DNA from: Porphyromonadaceae bacterium UBA7572
GTDB taxonomy: Bacteria; Bacteroidota; Bacteroidia; Bacteroidales; Muribaculaceae
NCBI GenBank assembly: GCA_002476625.1
Contig: DLLC01000028.1
Span: 23,557-31,742 of the forward strand
DNA: 8,186 nt
Direction of reading: 5' to 3'
Each line of letters opens with the position of its first letter. Position 1 is the first letter of the stretch. The notes beneath the pieces are model-generated. The model worked only from the letters and a program-made list of their open reading frames with translations, was not told the origin of the DNA and did not search any database. This document shows, piece by piece, positions 1 to 7,400 of this stretch. Made by a program: the position numbers and the translations under genes.

Positions 1-687
1 CGTAACAGTATCGACAACCCCTTATACACACGTCGAGGCAGTAGCTTCTCGCTTAGCTTCCGCTTCACGCCTCCTGCAAGCCTCTTCGGTAAAAAGAACT
101 GGAAGGCACTCTCGCAAGCCAACGACGAGGCCTCGAAGAAAGAACTTTACAAATGGATTGAATACTGGAAACTCAAATTCCAGGCTCGTACCTACACACC
201 GCTCACCGACCCCGACGGACGCTGGACACTCGTGCTCATGACCCGTGCCGACATCGGCTTGCTCGGCAGCTGGAACAGGTATTTGAAGTCGCCGTTTGAA
301 ACCTTCTACGTGGGTGGCGACGGTATGTCGGGTAGCTACACCTATGCTACCGAGACCATCGCTCTGCGTGGTTACGACAACGGCCAGTTTACCCCTTACG
401 GCAGTGACGGCTACGCCTACACTCGCTTCTTGATGGAGCTTCACTTCCCGCTGATGCTCTCCCCAAGTGCCACTATCTATCCGCTGGCATTCATTGAGGC
501 CGGTAATGCGTGGACAAGCGTGAGCCGCTTCTCGCCATTCGACCTCAAGCGCTCGGCTGGTGTGGGTGTGCGTATCTTCCTCCCGATGCTCGGTATGATG
601 GGTATTGACTGGGGCTATGGCTTCGACAAGGTGTTTGGCACAAAGGGTGGCAGCAATTTCCACTTCGTGCTCGGACAAGAGTTCTAA
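1..687 (+). CDS. bamA: BamA outer-membrane assembly factor, C-terminal part (5' end outside window)
   Basis: The reading frame is open from base 1 and ends in tandem TAA TAA stops; 228 codons are visible. This is the C-terminal half of an Omp85-family 16-stranded barrel, the core of the BAM machine that folds and inserts beta-barrel proteins into the outer membrane. Seen here: alternating aromatic and hydrophobic strands, the Omp85 loop-6 motif as LRGY (R123-G124-Y125 of the visible part) followed by DNGQFTPYG, a GVGVR..LPMLGMMGIDWGYGFD block typical of the penultimate strands, and a terminal Phe (LGQEF), the usual C-terminal beta-signal. The POTRA domains and signal peptide lie upstream and are not visible. 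Tandem skp genes downstream are the usual Bacteroidota arrangement and favour BamA over a TamA-like paralogue. Around residues 32-60 there is a charged stretch (KKNWKALSQANDEASKKELYKW), likely an extracellular or inter-strand loop. Confidence 0.87.
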   Translation, partial: RNSIDNPLYTRRGSSFSLSFRFTPPASLFGKKNWKALSQANDEASKKELYKWIEYWKLKFQARTYTPLTDPDGRWTLVLMTRADIGLLGSWNRYLKSPFETFYVGGDGMSGSYTYATETIALRGYDNGQFTPYGSDGYAYTRFLMELHFPLMLSPSATIYPLAFIEAGNAWTSVSRFSPFDLKRSAGVGVRIFLPMLGMMGIDWGYGFDKVFGTKGGSNFHFVLGQEF

Positions 688-773
688 TAAAAGTAAACTA
701 TTTGTGACCTGCGGAGTCTAACTTCCCAGACATCATAAGTTTTTATCAACACAATAATAATTGCATCTACGCT

Positions 774-1286
774 ATGATGAAAAAAATTGTAATGCTCTTA
801 ATAGCCGTGGCCGCTTTCGTGGCTACAGCGTCTGCACAAAAGTTTGCGTTCATCGACCAGGAATACATCTTGAAGAAAATCCCCAACTATGAAATGGCAA
901 ACGAACAGCTGAATCAGATTTCGCAACGCTGGCAGCGCGAGGTGGAAACTTTGGAGAAGGAGGCCGACACGATGTATAAGAACTACCAGGCCGACATGGT
1001 GTTCCTCACCGATGAGCAAAAGAAGAAAAAGGAAGCAGAGATAGTGGCCAAGGAAAAAGAGGCGTCGCAGCTTAAATACAAGTACTTTGGCCCACAGGGC
1101 GAACTTTACAAAAAGCAGCAGTCGCTCATCAAGCCCATTCAGGACGACATTTATGCCGCTTGTAAAAAAGTGTGCGAGGAAAAGGGCTACCAGGTGATTT
1201 TCGACCGAGCCTCTATTCAGGGGGCAATGTACGTGTCGCCACGTATCGATGTGACCGATGAGGTGATAGCTAAACTTGGCTACTAA
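774..1286 (+). CDS. skp: Skp/OmpH-family periplasmic chaperone, copy 1
   Basis: The protein has 170 residues, the usual Skp/OmpH length. Skp trimers hold unfolded outer-membrane proteins in the periplasm after Sec export and deliver them to BamA. The N-terminus is a clear Sec signal (MMKKIVMLLI...), with probable cleavage after TASA (residue 21) leaving Gln22. The mature part starts with the short strand FAFIDQEYILKKIP, has a long charged coiled-coil region at about residues 40-110 (rich in K, E, Q), and returns to a strand YQVIFDRA near 141 with a C-terminal DVTDEVIAKLGY. This strand, hairpin, strand order is the family fold. The start is ATG774; ATG777 directly after it is equally possible. 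The gene lies 86 bases behind bamA with no clear TAnnTTTG promoter or terminator between, so it is probably cotranscribed. The symbol reflects the family, not proof of orthology to E. coli Skp. Confidence 0.88.
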   Translation: MMKKIVMLLIAVAAFVATASAQKFAFIDQEYILKKIPNYEMANEQLNQISQRWQREVETLEKEADTMYKNYQADMVFLTDEQKKKKEAEIVAKEKEASQLKYKYFGPQGELYKKQQSLIKPIQDDIYAACKKVCEEKGYQVIFDRASIQGAMYVSPRIDVTDEVIAKLGY

Positions 1287-1335
1287 TTAATGAAACAATA
1301 TTATAAAACTTAATAACTTACAAACACGACACACT

Positions 1336-1845
1336 ATGATGTTTAAGAAATTTATTCTCGCAGCCCTTGTAGCTGCTCCTATGATGCTTTCAGCTCAGTC
1401 TGCAGTGAAGTTTGGCATGGTTAATCCTGCTGAAATTTTCCAGGTGATGCCCGAAACCGCCACTGCACAAAACACCCTCAAGGCGGCAAGCGACAAGTAT
1501 CAGCAGCAGGGCAAGGCTCTGCAAGACGAACTGCAGAAAAAGACACAGGAACTCGACGAACTTGAAAAGGCAAAAGCTGCCCAGGCCACTATCGAGGCTA
1601 AGACTAAGGAGGCTCAGGACCTCTACACCCGCTTGCAAAACTTCTCTCAAACTGCTCAACAGGATTTGCAGAAGCAGCAGGAAACCTTGATGGCACCTAT
1701 CCAGCAAAAGCTCCAGAACGCCATACAGGCAGTGGGCGCCAAGGGTGGCTACACAGCAATTATCGACTCTTCCACACTCCTCTATAAGGGCAACAGCATG
1801 GAAGATGTGTCGGCAAAGGTGAAAGCTGAGCTCGGCATCAAGTAA
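1336..1845 (+). CDS. skp: Skp/OmpH-family periplasmic chaperone, copy 2
   Basis: A 169-residue paralogue of the preceding gene. It has a signal peptide (MMFKKFILAALVAAPMMLSA, cleavage before Gln21), then VKFGMVNPAEIFQVMPE, which is the same opening strand and helix as copy 1. The central coiled coil (about 40-125) is very rich in Gln, Ala and Lys (KYQQQGKALQDELQKK, QQDLQKQQETL). The closing strand is YTAIIDSSTLLYKG, and the protein ends KAELGIK, matching the LG-X ending of the other copies. The gap from copy 1 is 49 AT-rich bases without a promoter motif, and a strong hairpin terminator follows at 1895-1930. It therefore looks like the last gene of the bamA-skp-skp unit. Upstream of ATG1336 there is only A/C-rich sequence, as usual for the phylum. 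Sequence divergence from copies 1 and 3 is large, so this is not a recent duplication. Confidence 0.88.
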   Translation: MMFKKFILAALVAAPMMLSAQSAVKFGMVNPAEIFQVMPETATAQNTLKAASDKYQQQGKALQDELQKKTQELDELEKAKAAQATIEAKTKEAQDLYTRLQNFSQTAQQDLQKQQETLMAPIQQKLQNAIQAVGAKGGYTAIIDSSTLLYKGNSMEDVSAKVKAELGIK

Positions 1846-1894
1846 GAAATCCAATTTGTGGCTCGGAAGAGCACGCTAAAATTTAATCACATAT

Positions 1895-1935
1895 AAAGAG
1901 AGGCTTGCCAATGAAGGCAGGTCTTTCTTTTCTTG
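1895..1935 (+). terminator. Rho-independent terminator after bamA-skp-skp
   Basis: A 15-base-pair stem pairs 1895-1909 with 1916-1930 around a six-base loop (AATGAA, 1910-1915). Three of the pairs are G-T wobbles. The stem begins with AAAGAGAGG and ends in TCTTTCTTT, so A-tract and T-tract are part of the helix, followed by TCTTG. It sits 49 bases past the stop of the second skp gene and ends the upstream unit. The A- and T-rich base of the stem suggests it could act in both directions. Confidence 0.85.
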
Positions 1936-1963
1936 TACCATATTATAAATATAGCTATCTTTG
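1933..1963 (+). promoter_or_regulatory. Bacteroidota-type promoter for the third skp gene
   Basis: The -7 element TATCTTTG (TAnnTTTG) is at 1956-1963 and a -33 TTG at 1933-1935, with a 20-base spacer. Transcription should start a few bases after 1963, giving a leader of only about 15 bases before ATG1985. The -33 element lies in the T-tract of the preceding terminator. Confidence 0.75.
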
Positions 1964-1984
1964 CACACGTATAAATTAAATGCT

Positions 1985-2497
1985 ATGGTTAAGAAAATTC
2001 TTCTTTTGTTGGTGATGTCGATTCCTTTGTGCGTGTCGGCTCAAATCGTGAAAATGGCAGTGGTCAATATTCAGGACATCTATGACGCATGCCCAGAGAA
2101 GGCTGCCGCAGAAAAAACGCTCACCGACTTGAGCAACCAGTATCAGAATGAGTACAAGATGATGCAGGATGAGTTTGGCAAGAAGTATGCCGACTTTCAG
2201 CGTCTTGCCAACGATGCGAAGGTGGCTGCCACTATAAAGGAGCGCCGCGTGCAGGAAATCCAGGACGAGGACGCGAAAGTGAAGCAGTTTCTCCTGCAGG
2301 TGGACAAGGAACTTGCTGCAAAGAAAGCCGAGCTCAACAAGGTCATCTATGCCAAGATTAATGCGGCGGTTAAGGCTGTGGGCGATGCCGGGGGGTTCAC
2401 TTACATATTCGACGTGTCACAGACACCGTTGGCCTACACTGGCCCCACCGCCATCGACCTCACTTCAATGGTGAAGGAGAAGTTGGGACTGAAATAA
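1985..2497 (+). CDS. skp: Skp/OmpH-family periplasmic chaperone, copy 3
   Basis: A third paralogue, 170 residues from ATG1985. I chose this start because it begins a clean signal peptide (MVKKILLLLVMSIPLCVSA, cleavage before Gln20); a longer frame starting at TTG1961 would begin inside the -7 promoter element. The mature protein opens with VKMAVVNIQDIYDACPEK, has a coiled coil at about 35-120 (KKYADFQRLANDAKVAATIKE and neighbours), and closes with FTYIFDVSQTPLAYTG and MVKEKLGLK. The Cys in the signal (PLC-VSAQ) does not form a convincing lipobox, so a soluble periplasmic protein is expected. Unlike copy 2, it is separated from the upstream genes by a terminator and has its own promoter. It could therefore be expressed under different conditions or serve a different set of clients; that is inference. 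A terminator follows within 31 bases, so it is monocistronic. Confidence 0.87.
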   Translation: MVKKILLLLVMSIPLCVSAQIVKMAVVNIQDIYDACPEKAAAEKTLTDLSNQYQNEYKMMQDEFGKKYADFQRLANDAKVAATIKERRVQEIQDEDAKVKQFLLQVDKELAAKKAELNKVIYAKINAAVKAVGDAGGFTYIFDVSQTPLAYTGPTAIDLTSMVKEKLGLK

Positions 2498-2527
2498 GCC
2501 ATCTGTAAATGGGTATAATGAACTGAT

Positions 2528-2572
2528 ATGCGATGTGTGTGTTTTTTTTCAACATCGCATTTTCCTTTTTTG
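2528..2572 (+). terminator. Rho-independent terminator after the third skp
   Basis: A perfect nine-base-pair stem pairs ATGCGATGT (2528-2536) with ACATCGCAT (2552-2560) around a 15-base T-rich loop, followed by TTTCCTTTTTTG. It closes the monocistronic third skp unit. The eight-T run inside the loop is unusual but does not disturb the stem. Confidence 0.8.
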
Positions 2573-2600
2573 CACTATTTCGGAAATTGCGCTATCTTTG
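2566..2600 (+). promoter_or_regulatory. Bacteroidota-type promoter for lnb and the following gene
   Basis: A -33 element TTTTTTG (2566-2572) and a -7 element TATCTTTG (2593-2600) are separated by 20 bases, matching the phylum consensus. The expected start is a few bases later, giving a leader of about 45 bases before ATG2652. The -33 T-run is the tail of the terminator just upstream. Confidence 0.8.
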
Positions 2601-2651
2601 TAAGGCGCAAGCCTTATTGGCATGCTTATTGTATCACTCTTTTATGGATAA

Positions 2652-3893
2652 ATGACGAAACGCATCCTCACATACGTTCTGCTGATGGCGGGTATTTGCC
2701 TTTTTGCGAATGCCGCGCCAGGGGGGTCCGACTCAATACGGGTGAGCCTGGTGACGGTGTATCCCGGCAGTGAAATTTATGAAGCGTATGGCCACACCGA
2801 GCTGCGTGTGGTGGACGAGCGTGGCGACTATTTCTATAATTACGGGCTGTTTGACTTCAACGCTCCCGGTTTCACCTACCGTTTCGTGAAAGGCGAGACC
2901 GACTATCTGTGTGGTGCCATACCTCAAGTCTATGCGATGGAAGGCTATCAAGGCAGAAGGGTGGTGGAGCAGATTCTGAATTTGACGCCGGCTCAGGCAC
3001 GTGTGGTGCGCGACATGCTCGCCGAAAATGCCAAGCCTGAAAATGCCACTTACCGTTACCGCTTTGTGAGCGACAACTGTGCCACCCGTCCGCGCGACAT
3101 TATAGAGAAAGCATTGGGCAGTTCTTTAGTGTACCATCCCGAAGAATCTGCCAAACTGACATATCGCGACATCATGCATGCCTTCAACGGCAATTTCGCA
3201 TGGAGCCAGTTTGGAATCGACCTCGCGCTCGGTTGCGACCTTGACACGGTGATTACCTATCGTCAGCAGATGTTTGCCCCCCTTTTTCTGATGACCGCCA
3301 TCTCACGCGCCACAGTGAAAAATGCCGATGGCACAGAAGCTCCATTGGTGAAGAGTGAACAACTGCTTTCCGAAGGGGCAGGGAAGGGGCCTATGGCACC
3401 ACCCACACCATGGTATGCCACGCCTCTCATAGTGGCACTGGTGCTGCTGTTGCTTGCACAGGCGATAACAGTGCGCGACTGCTGCAAAACTTTCAGTGTG
3501 AGCCGATGGTTCGACACGGTGGTGTATGCCGCTTTTGCTCTGGGTGGGTGCTTGATGTTCTATCTGGTGTTTGTGTCCACCCACGAGTGCACTTCGCCCA
3601 ACTATAATGCGCTGTGGCTTCACCCATTTTATTTGCTCTTGGCGGTTATGCCATGGCTGCCCAAAGCGCAGAAGGCTACTGTGGCGCTGCACGTTGCAAA
3701 CGTTGTGTGGCTCATCGTGGTGGCTGTGCTCATAGGTGGTGGCGTGCTGCACCAGAAGATGCTCACCGCATTTTATCTGCTGATGGCTGTGCCGATTTTG
3801 CGCTCACTTAACTATTTGATGCTTTATCAGCTGCGTCACATCCGTCAATCACGCAATCAACAACAAGAAGAGAATTATGCAATCGAGAAGTAG
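2652..3893 (+). CDS. lnb: DUF4105 membrane protein, probable lipoprotein N-acyltransferase Lnb
   Basis: 413 residues. Established knowledge: DUF4105 is the periplasmic domain of Lnb, which adds the third (amino-linked) acyl chain to lipoproteins in Bacteroides, a role played by the unrelated Lnt in E. coli. Seen here: a signal or first membrane segment (residues 3-21, MTKRILTYVLLMAG...), then a periplasmic domain with the family's two conserved blocks. The first is YEAYGHTELRV (His48), followed by YNYGLFDF. The second is the PENATYRYRFVSDNCATRPRDII block (Asp141, Cys143). His48 and Cys143 are the expected catalytic pair; Cys may carry the acyl intermediate (inference). About five membrane helices follow near residues 255-273, 288-307, 320-336, 345-363 and 370-390. 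The conserved-looking STHECTSPNYNALWLHP (310-325) lies between helices 2 and 3. The gene has its own promoter, and the next gene overlaps its end by 17 bases. Start ATG2652 is chosen because it opens the signal sequence. Assignment as Lnb rather than another DUF4105 paralogue is likely but not certain. Confidence 0.8.
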   Translation: MTKRILTYVLLMAGICLFANAAPGGSDSIRVSLVTVYPGSEIYEAYGHTELRVVDERGDYFYNYGLFDFNAPGFTYRFVKGETDYLCGAIPQVYAMEGYQGRRVVEQILNLTPAQARVVRDMLAENAKPENATYRYRFVSDNCATRPRDIIEKALGSSLVYHPEESAKLTYRDIMHAFNGNFAWSQFGIDLALGCDLDTVITYRQQMFAPLFLMTAISRATVKNADGTEAPLVKSEQLLSEGAGKGPMAPPTPWYATPLIVALVLLLLAQAITVRDCCKTFSVSRWFDTVVYAAFALGGCLMFYLVFVSTHECTSPNYNALWLHPFYLLLAVMPWLPKAQKATVALHVANVVWLIVVAVLIGGGVLHQKMLTAFYLLMAVPILRSLNYLMLYQLRHIRQSRNQQQEENYAIEK

Positions 3894-4299
3894 CCAAATA
3901 AACCGTCTGCTCACGTCCATTATGGCTTCCATAGTGGTGCTCTCGGCTGTGGCCACGGTGGAGGTACGTATGCCTAACCAGGAGGTGGAGGTGATTGTGA
4001 ACCAGCTCCGCACCGACTGCTCGCTCCTGCTTTCCGACCGCGAGGGGCAGGAGGCCTTAGGCAGAATTCTGCGCCACCCGCAGGGCAAGGCGCTGATGCG
4101 CGCCATCAAGCACTTCTCACAGAAGCAGGCTGGCGGTGCGCAGGGCGATCACCACTCGGTGGCAGCCACGCTTCCTGGCCTACTTACTCCCAAATCCGAC
4201 CATCCCCTACGCTTCATATCCATTCCTATATCACCGGCTCTTTTGGCACCCGCCATGCAGAGCCAGCTGCGTGTGCGCGCTCCCAATGTATTGTGCTGA
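3877..4299 (+). CDS. Unrecognised 140-residue protein with one N-terminal membrane segment
   Basis: I do not recognise the family. The gene starts 17 bases inside the end of lnb, behind an A/G-rich stretch (AAGAAGAGAATT), which suggests translational coupling. Codon use (GTG, GAG, CAG, CTC and GCC preferred) matches the neighbours and supports real coding. The protein begins with MQSRSSQINRLL and one hydrophobic segment (about residues 10-28), which may be a signal anchor or an uncleaved signal peptide. A charged region follows (EVEVIVNQLRTDC; then REGQEALGRILRHPQGKALMRAIKHF, about 55-80, likely amphipathic helix), then a Gly/His/Pro-rich low-complexity C-terminus ending NVLC. No catalytic motif or lipobox is visible. 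ATG3922 is an alternative start but would cut the membrane segment short. Cotranscription with lnb suggests an envelope-related or Lnb-accessory role; that is only an inference. Confidence 0.6.
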   Translation: MQSRSSQINRLLTSIMASIVVLSAVATVEVRMPNQEVEVIVNQLRTDCSLLLSDREGQEALGRILRHPQGKALMRAIKHFSQKQAGGAQGDHHSVAATLPGLLTPKSDHPLRFISIPISPALLAPAMQSQLRVRAPNVLC

Positions 4300-4307
4300 A
4301 AACTTTC

Positions 4308-4338
4308 ATGTGATTTTCAACTATTTTTATTATCTTTG
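4308..4338 (+). promoter_or_regulatory. Probable secA promoter
   Basis: TATCTTTG at 4331-4338 matches the TAnnTTTG -7 consensus. The -33 region is weak: only ATG (4308-4310) sits at the 20-base spacing that the other promoters here use. There is no clear terminator between the preceding gene and secA, so some readthrough from lnb is possible. The leader from here to ATG4426 would be about 80 bases. Confidence 0.6.
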
Positions 4339-4425
4339 TAGCTCATTATGTGGTGCTTTTCCATGCCCAAAGTGGGGATGGCGGGCATCGCTTCTGACAA
4401 TTTAAAACAAAACAAAACACAATAT

Positions 4426-7400
4426 ATGGGATTAAACGACTTTTTAAAATCGATGTTCGGTAGCAAAAGCGACCGCGACTTGAAGAAACTGCGTCCGATT
4501 TTGCAGAAAATCAAGGATGTGTATCCTTCCATCCAGCAGCTCTCTAACGACGAGATTCGTGCGCGGGTCACTGCTATCCGTCAGGACATTCAAGACAGTG
4601 TGCAACCTCTGCGCGATGAGATTGCCAAGATAAAATCAGAAGTTGAGGAACTCGACTTCGACAAGCGCCAGCCTCTTTGGGACAAGGTGGACAAACTTCA
4701 AAAAGATGTGCTCGACCGCATTCAGGAAAAGCTCGACGAGGTGCTGCCTGAGGTGTATGCCATCGTGAAGGACACCGCACGGCGCTTTGCAGAAAACGAA
4801 ACCATCGAGGTGACCGCCACCGACTTCGACCGCAAACTGGCCGCTGAAGGCCGCGACTTCCTTACTGTGGACGGCGACAAAGCCACTTACTACAACCACT
4901 GGGTGGCTGGCGGCAACGAGGTGACATGGGACATGGTGCACTACGATGTGCAGCTCATTGGCGGTATCGTGCTTCATCAAGGCAAGATTGCAGAAATGGC
5001 AACCGGTGAGGGTAAGACCCTCGTGGGAACACTGCCAGTGTTCCTCAATGCCCTTAGCGGCAATGGTGTGCACATGGTCACCGTGAACGATTACCTCGCT
5101 AAGCGTGACTCGGAATGGATGGGACCGCTGTATATGTTCCACGGCATTAGTGTGGCATGTATCGACAAGACCCGCCCCAACTCCAAGGAGCGCCGTGATG
5201 CCTACAACTGCGACATTACATTCGGCACGAACAGTGAATTCGGCTTCGACTATCTGCGCGACAATATGTGCATGACCCCAGAGGAGATGGTGCAGCGCAT
5301 GCACAACTTCGCCATCGTGGACGAGGTGGACTCGGTGCTCATTGACGATGCCCGCACACCTCTCATTATCTCTGGCCCGGTGGCAAGAGGCGAGGACCAG
5401 ATGTTCAACGACTTCAAGCCCAACGTGGAGCGCGTGTATGAGGCACAGCGCAAGCTCGTGACCCAGCTGCTTGCCGATGCCAAGCGCATGATGGCAAGCG
5501 ACGACGACAAGACCTTTGAAGAAGGCACGTTGCTCCTGTATCGCGCCCATAAGGGTCTGCCCAAATACAAGCCCCTTATCAAATATCTGTCGGAAGACGG
5601 CGTGAAGCAGTCGATGCTGAAAATCGAGGCGAAATACATGCAGGACAATAGCCGCGACATGCACATTGTCACCGACCCGCTTTACTTCATCATAGACGAG
5701 CAGAACAACACTGTGGAACTTACCGACAAGGGCATCGATGTGCTCACCAAAGGCACGGAAGACCCTAAGTTCTTCGTCCTTCCCGACATTGCCAGCGAGC
5801 TTTCTGCCGTCACCAATGAGCCTCTCTCGGAAGAGGAGAAGGTGGAGAAGCGCGACCAGCTGCTTCAGAACTATTCTCTCAAGGCTGAGCGCGTGCACAC
5901 CGTTACGCAGTTGCTGAAGGCCTACACGCTGTTTAACCGCGATGATGAGTACATCGTGGACGAAGAGGGCAAGGTGAAGATTGTGGATGAGCAAACCGGC
6001 CGTATTATGGAAGGCCGCCGATATAGCGATGGCCTACACCAGGCTATCGAGGCCAAGGAAGGCGTGAATGTGGAAGCCGCTACGCAGACTTTCGCCACCA
6101 TCACGCTGCAGAACTATTTCCGTATGTATAACAAGCTGGCCGGTATGACCGGTACGGCAGAGACCGAAGCGGGCGAGTTCTGGGAAATCTACAAACTCGA
6201 TGTGGTGACCATTCCTACCAATAAGCCTGTGATTCGCGACGACATGCCCGACCGTGTGTACAAGACGCAGAAAGAGAAATTCAATGCGGTGATTGCCGAA
6301 ATTGAGAAAATGCGCAATTCTGGCCGCCCAACGCTGGTGGGTACCACCTCGGTGGAAATATCCGAGATGCTCAGCCGCATGCTCCGTCTGCGCCACATTC
6401 CTCACCAGGTGCTCAACGCCAAGCTGCACCAGCAGGAAGCCGACATCGTGGCACAGGCTGGCCAGTCGGTGGACGGCAAGGGCGTGGTGACCATCGCCAC
6501 CAACATGGCAGGCCGTGGCACCGACATCAAACTCTCCAAGGAAGTGAAGGAGGCGGGCGGTCTGGCCATTATCGGCACTGAGCGCCACGAGTCGCGCCGT
6601 GTGGACCGTCAGCTCCGTGGCCGTGCCGGCCGTCAGGGCGACCCCGGTAGCTCCGTGTTCTTCGTATCGTTTGAAGACAAGGTGATGCGCCTGTTCGCCA
6701 GCGAGAAAATCGTGAAGTTGCTCGACCGCCTCGGCCTTGAAGACGGCGAGGCCATTGAGTCGCCTATGGTGACCAAGAGCATTGAGAACGCACAGAAGCG
6801 TGTGGAGGAAAACAACTTCGGTATCCGTAAGCACACCCTTGAATACGACGACGTGATGAATGCCCAGCGTAAGGTGATCTATACCAATCGCCACCATGCG
6901 CTTTTGGGTGAGCGAATCGGCCTTGACATCATCAACACCATCTACGACACCGTGGAGGATGCTGTGAACAAGTTCAACGACTATGAGTACGATGAATTCA
7001 AGATGCATGTGCTCACCACTTTCGCCATTGAGCCGCCATTCGACGAGGCTGAATACCGCAAGCTCGACAAGCAAGATAAAATCGACCGCCTCTATAAGGT
7101 GGTGAACGATGCGTTCAACCGCAAGATGGAGCGTCTGCGTGAAGTGGCCACTCCTGTCATCAACCAAATTGCGCAGCAGCAAATTGAGAATGGCGCGCCA
7201 GAGGTGGGCGGACAAATTCGTGTGCCTATCACCGATGGCAAGCGCATGTTCGGCATTGTGGCCGGCATTAAGGAAGCCTACGAGACTGGGTGTAAAAACC
7301 TTGTGAAGGCATGGCAAAAGGCTGTGCTCCTGCTCTCTATCGACGAGAACTGGAAGGAACACCTCCGCGAACTCGACCAGTTGCGCCAGTCGGTGCAGAA

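Noticed and set aside
22..678. 218-codon open frame on the minus strand across bamA
   Set aside because: It mirrors the bamA codons; its His/Val/Glu-rich composition is typical of antisense frames opposite genes preferring GTG, GAG and GAC codons.
1961..1984. Longer third skp starting at TTG1961
   Set aside because: TTG1961 is part of the -7 promoter element, so it would not be transcribed; ATG1985 gives a clean signal peptide.
2528..2773. 81-codon plus-strand frame across the lnb promoter
   Set aside because: It covers a terminator and promoter and overlaps the start of lnb in another frame; no family resemblance.
4297..4319. Possible terminator between the 140-residue gene and secA
   Set aside because: TGAAAA and TTTTCA can pair over only six mostly A-T pairs and no T-tract follows; too weak to call.
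4636..7362. Two minus-strand open frames of 452 and 442 codons (4636-5994 and 6034-7362) opposite secA
   Set aside because: They lie wholly inside intact secA, are rich in His, Val and Leu from reversed codon bias, and show no recognisable domain, promoter or start context.
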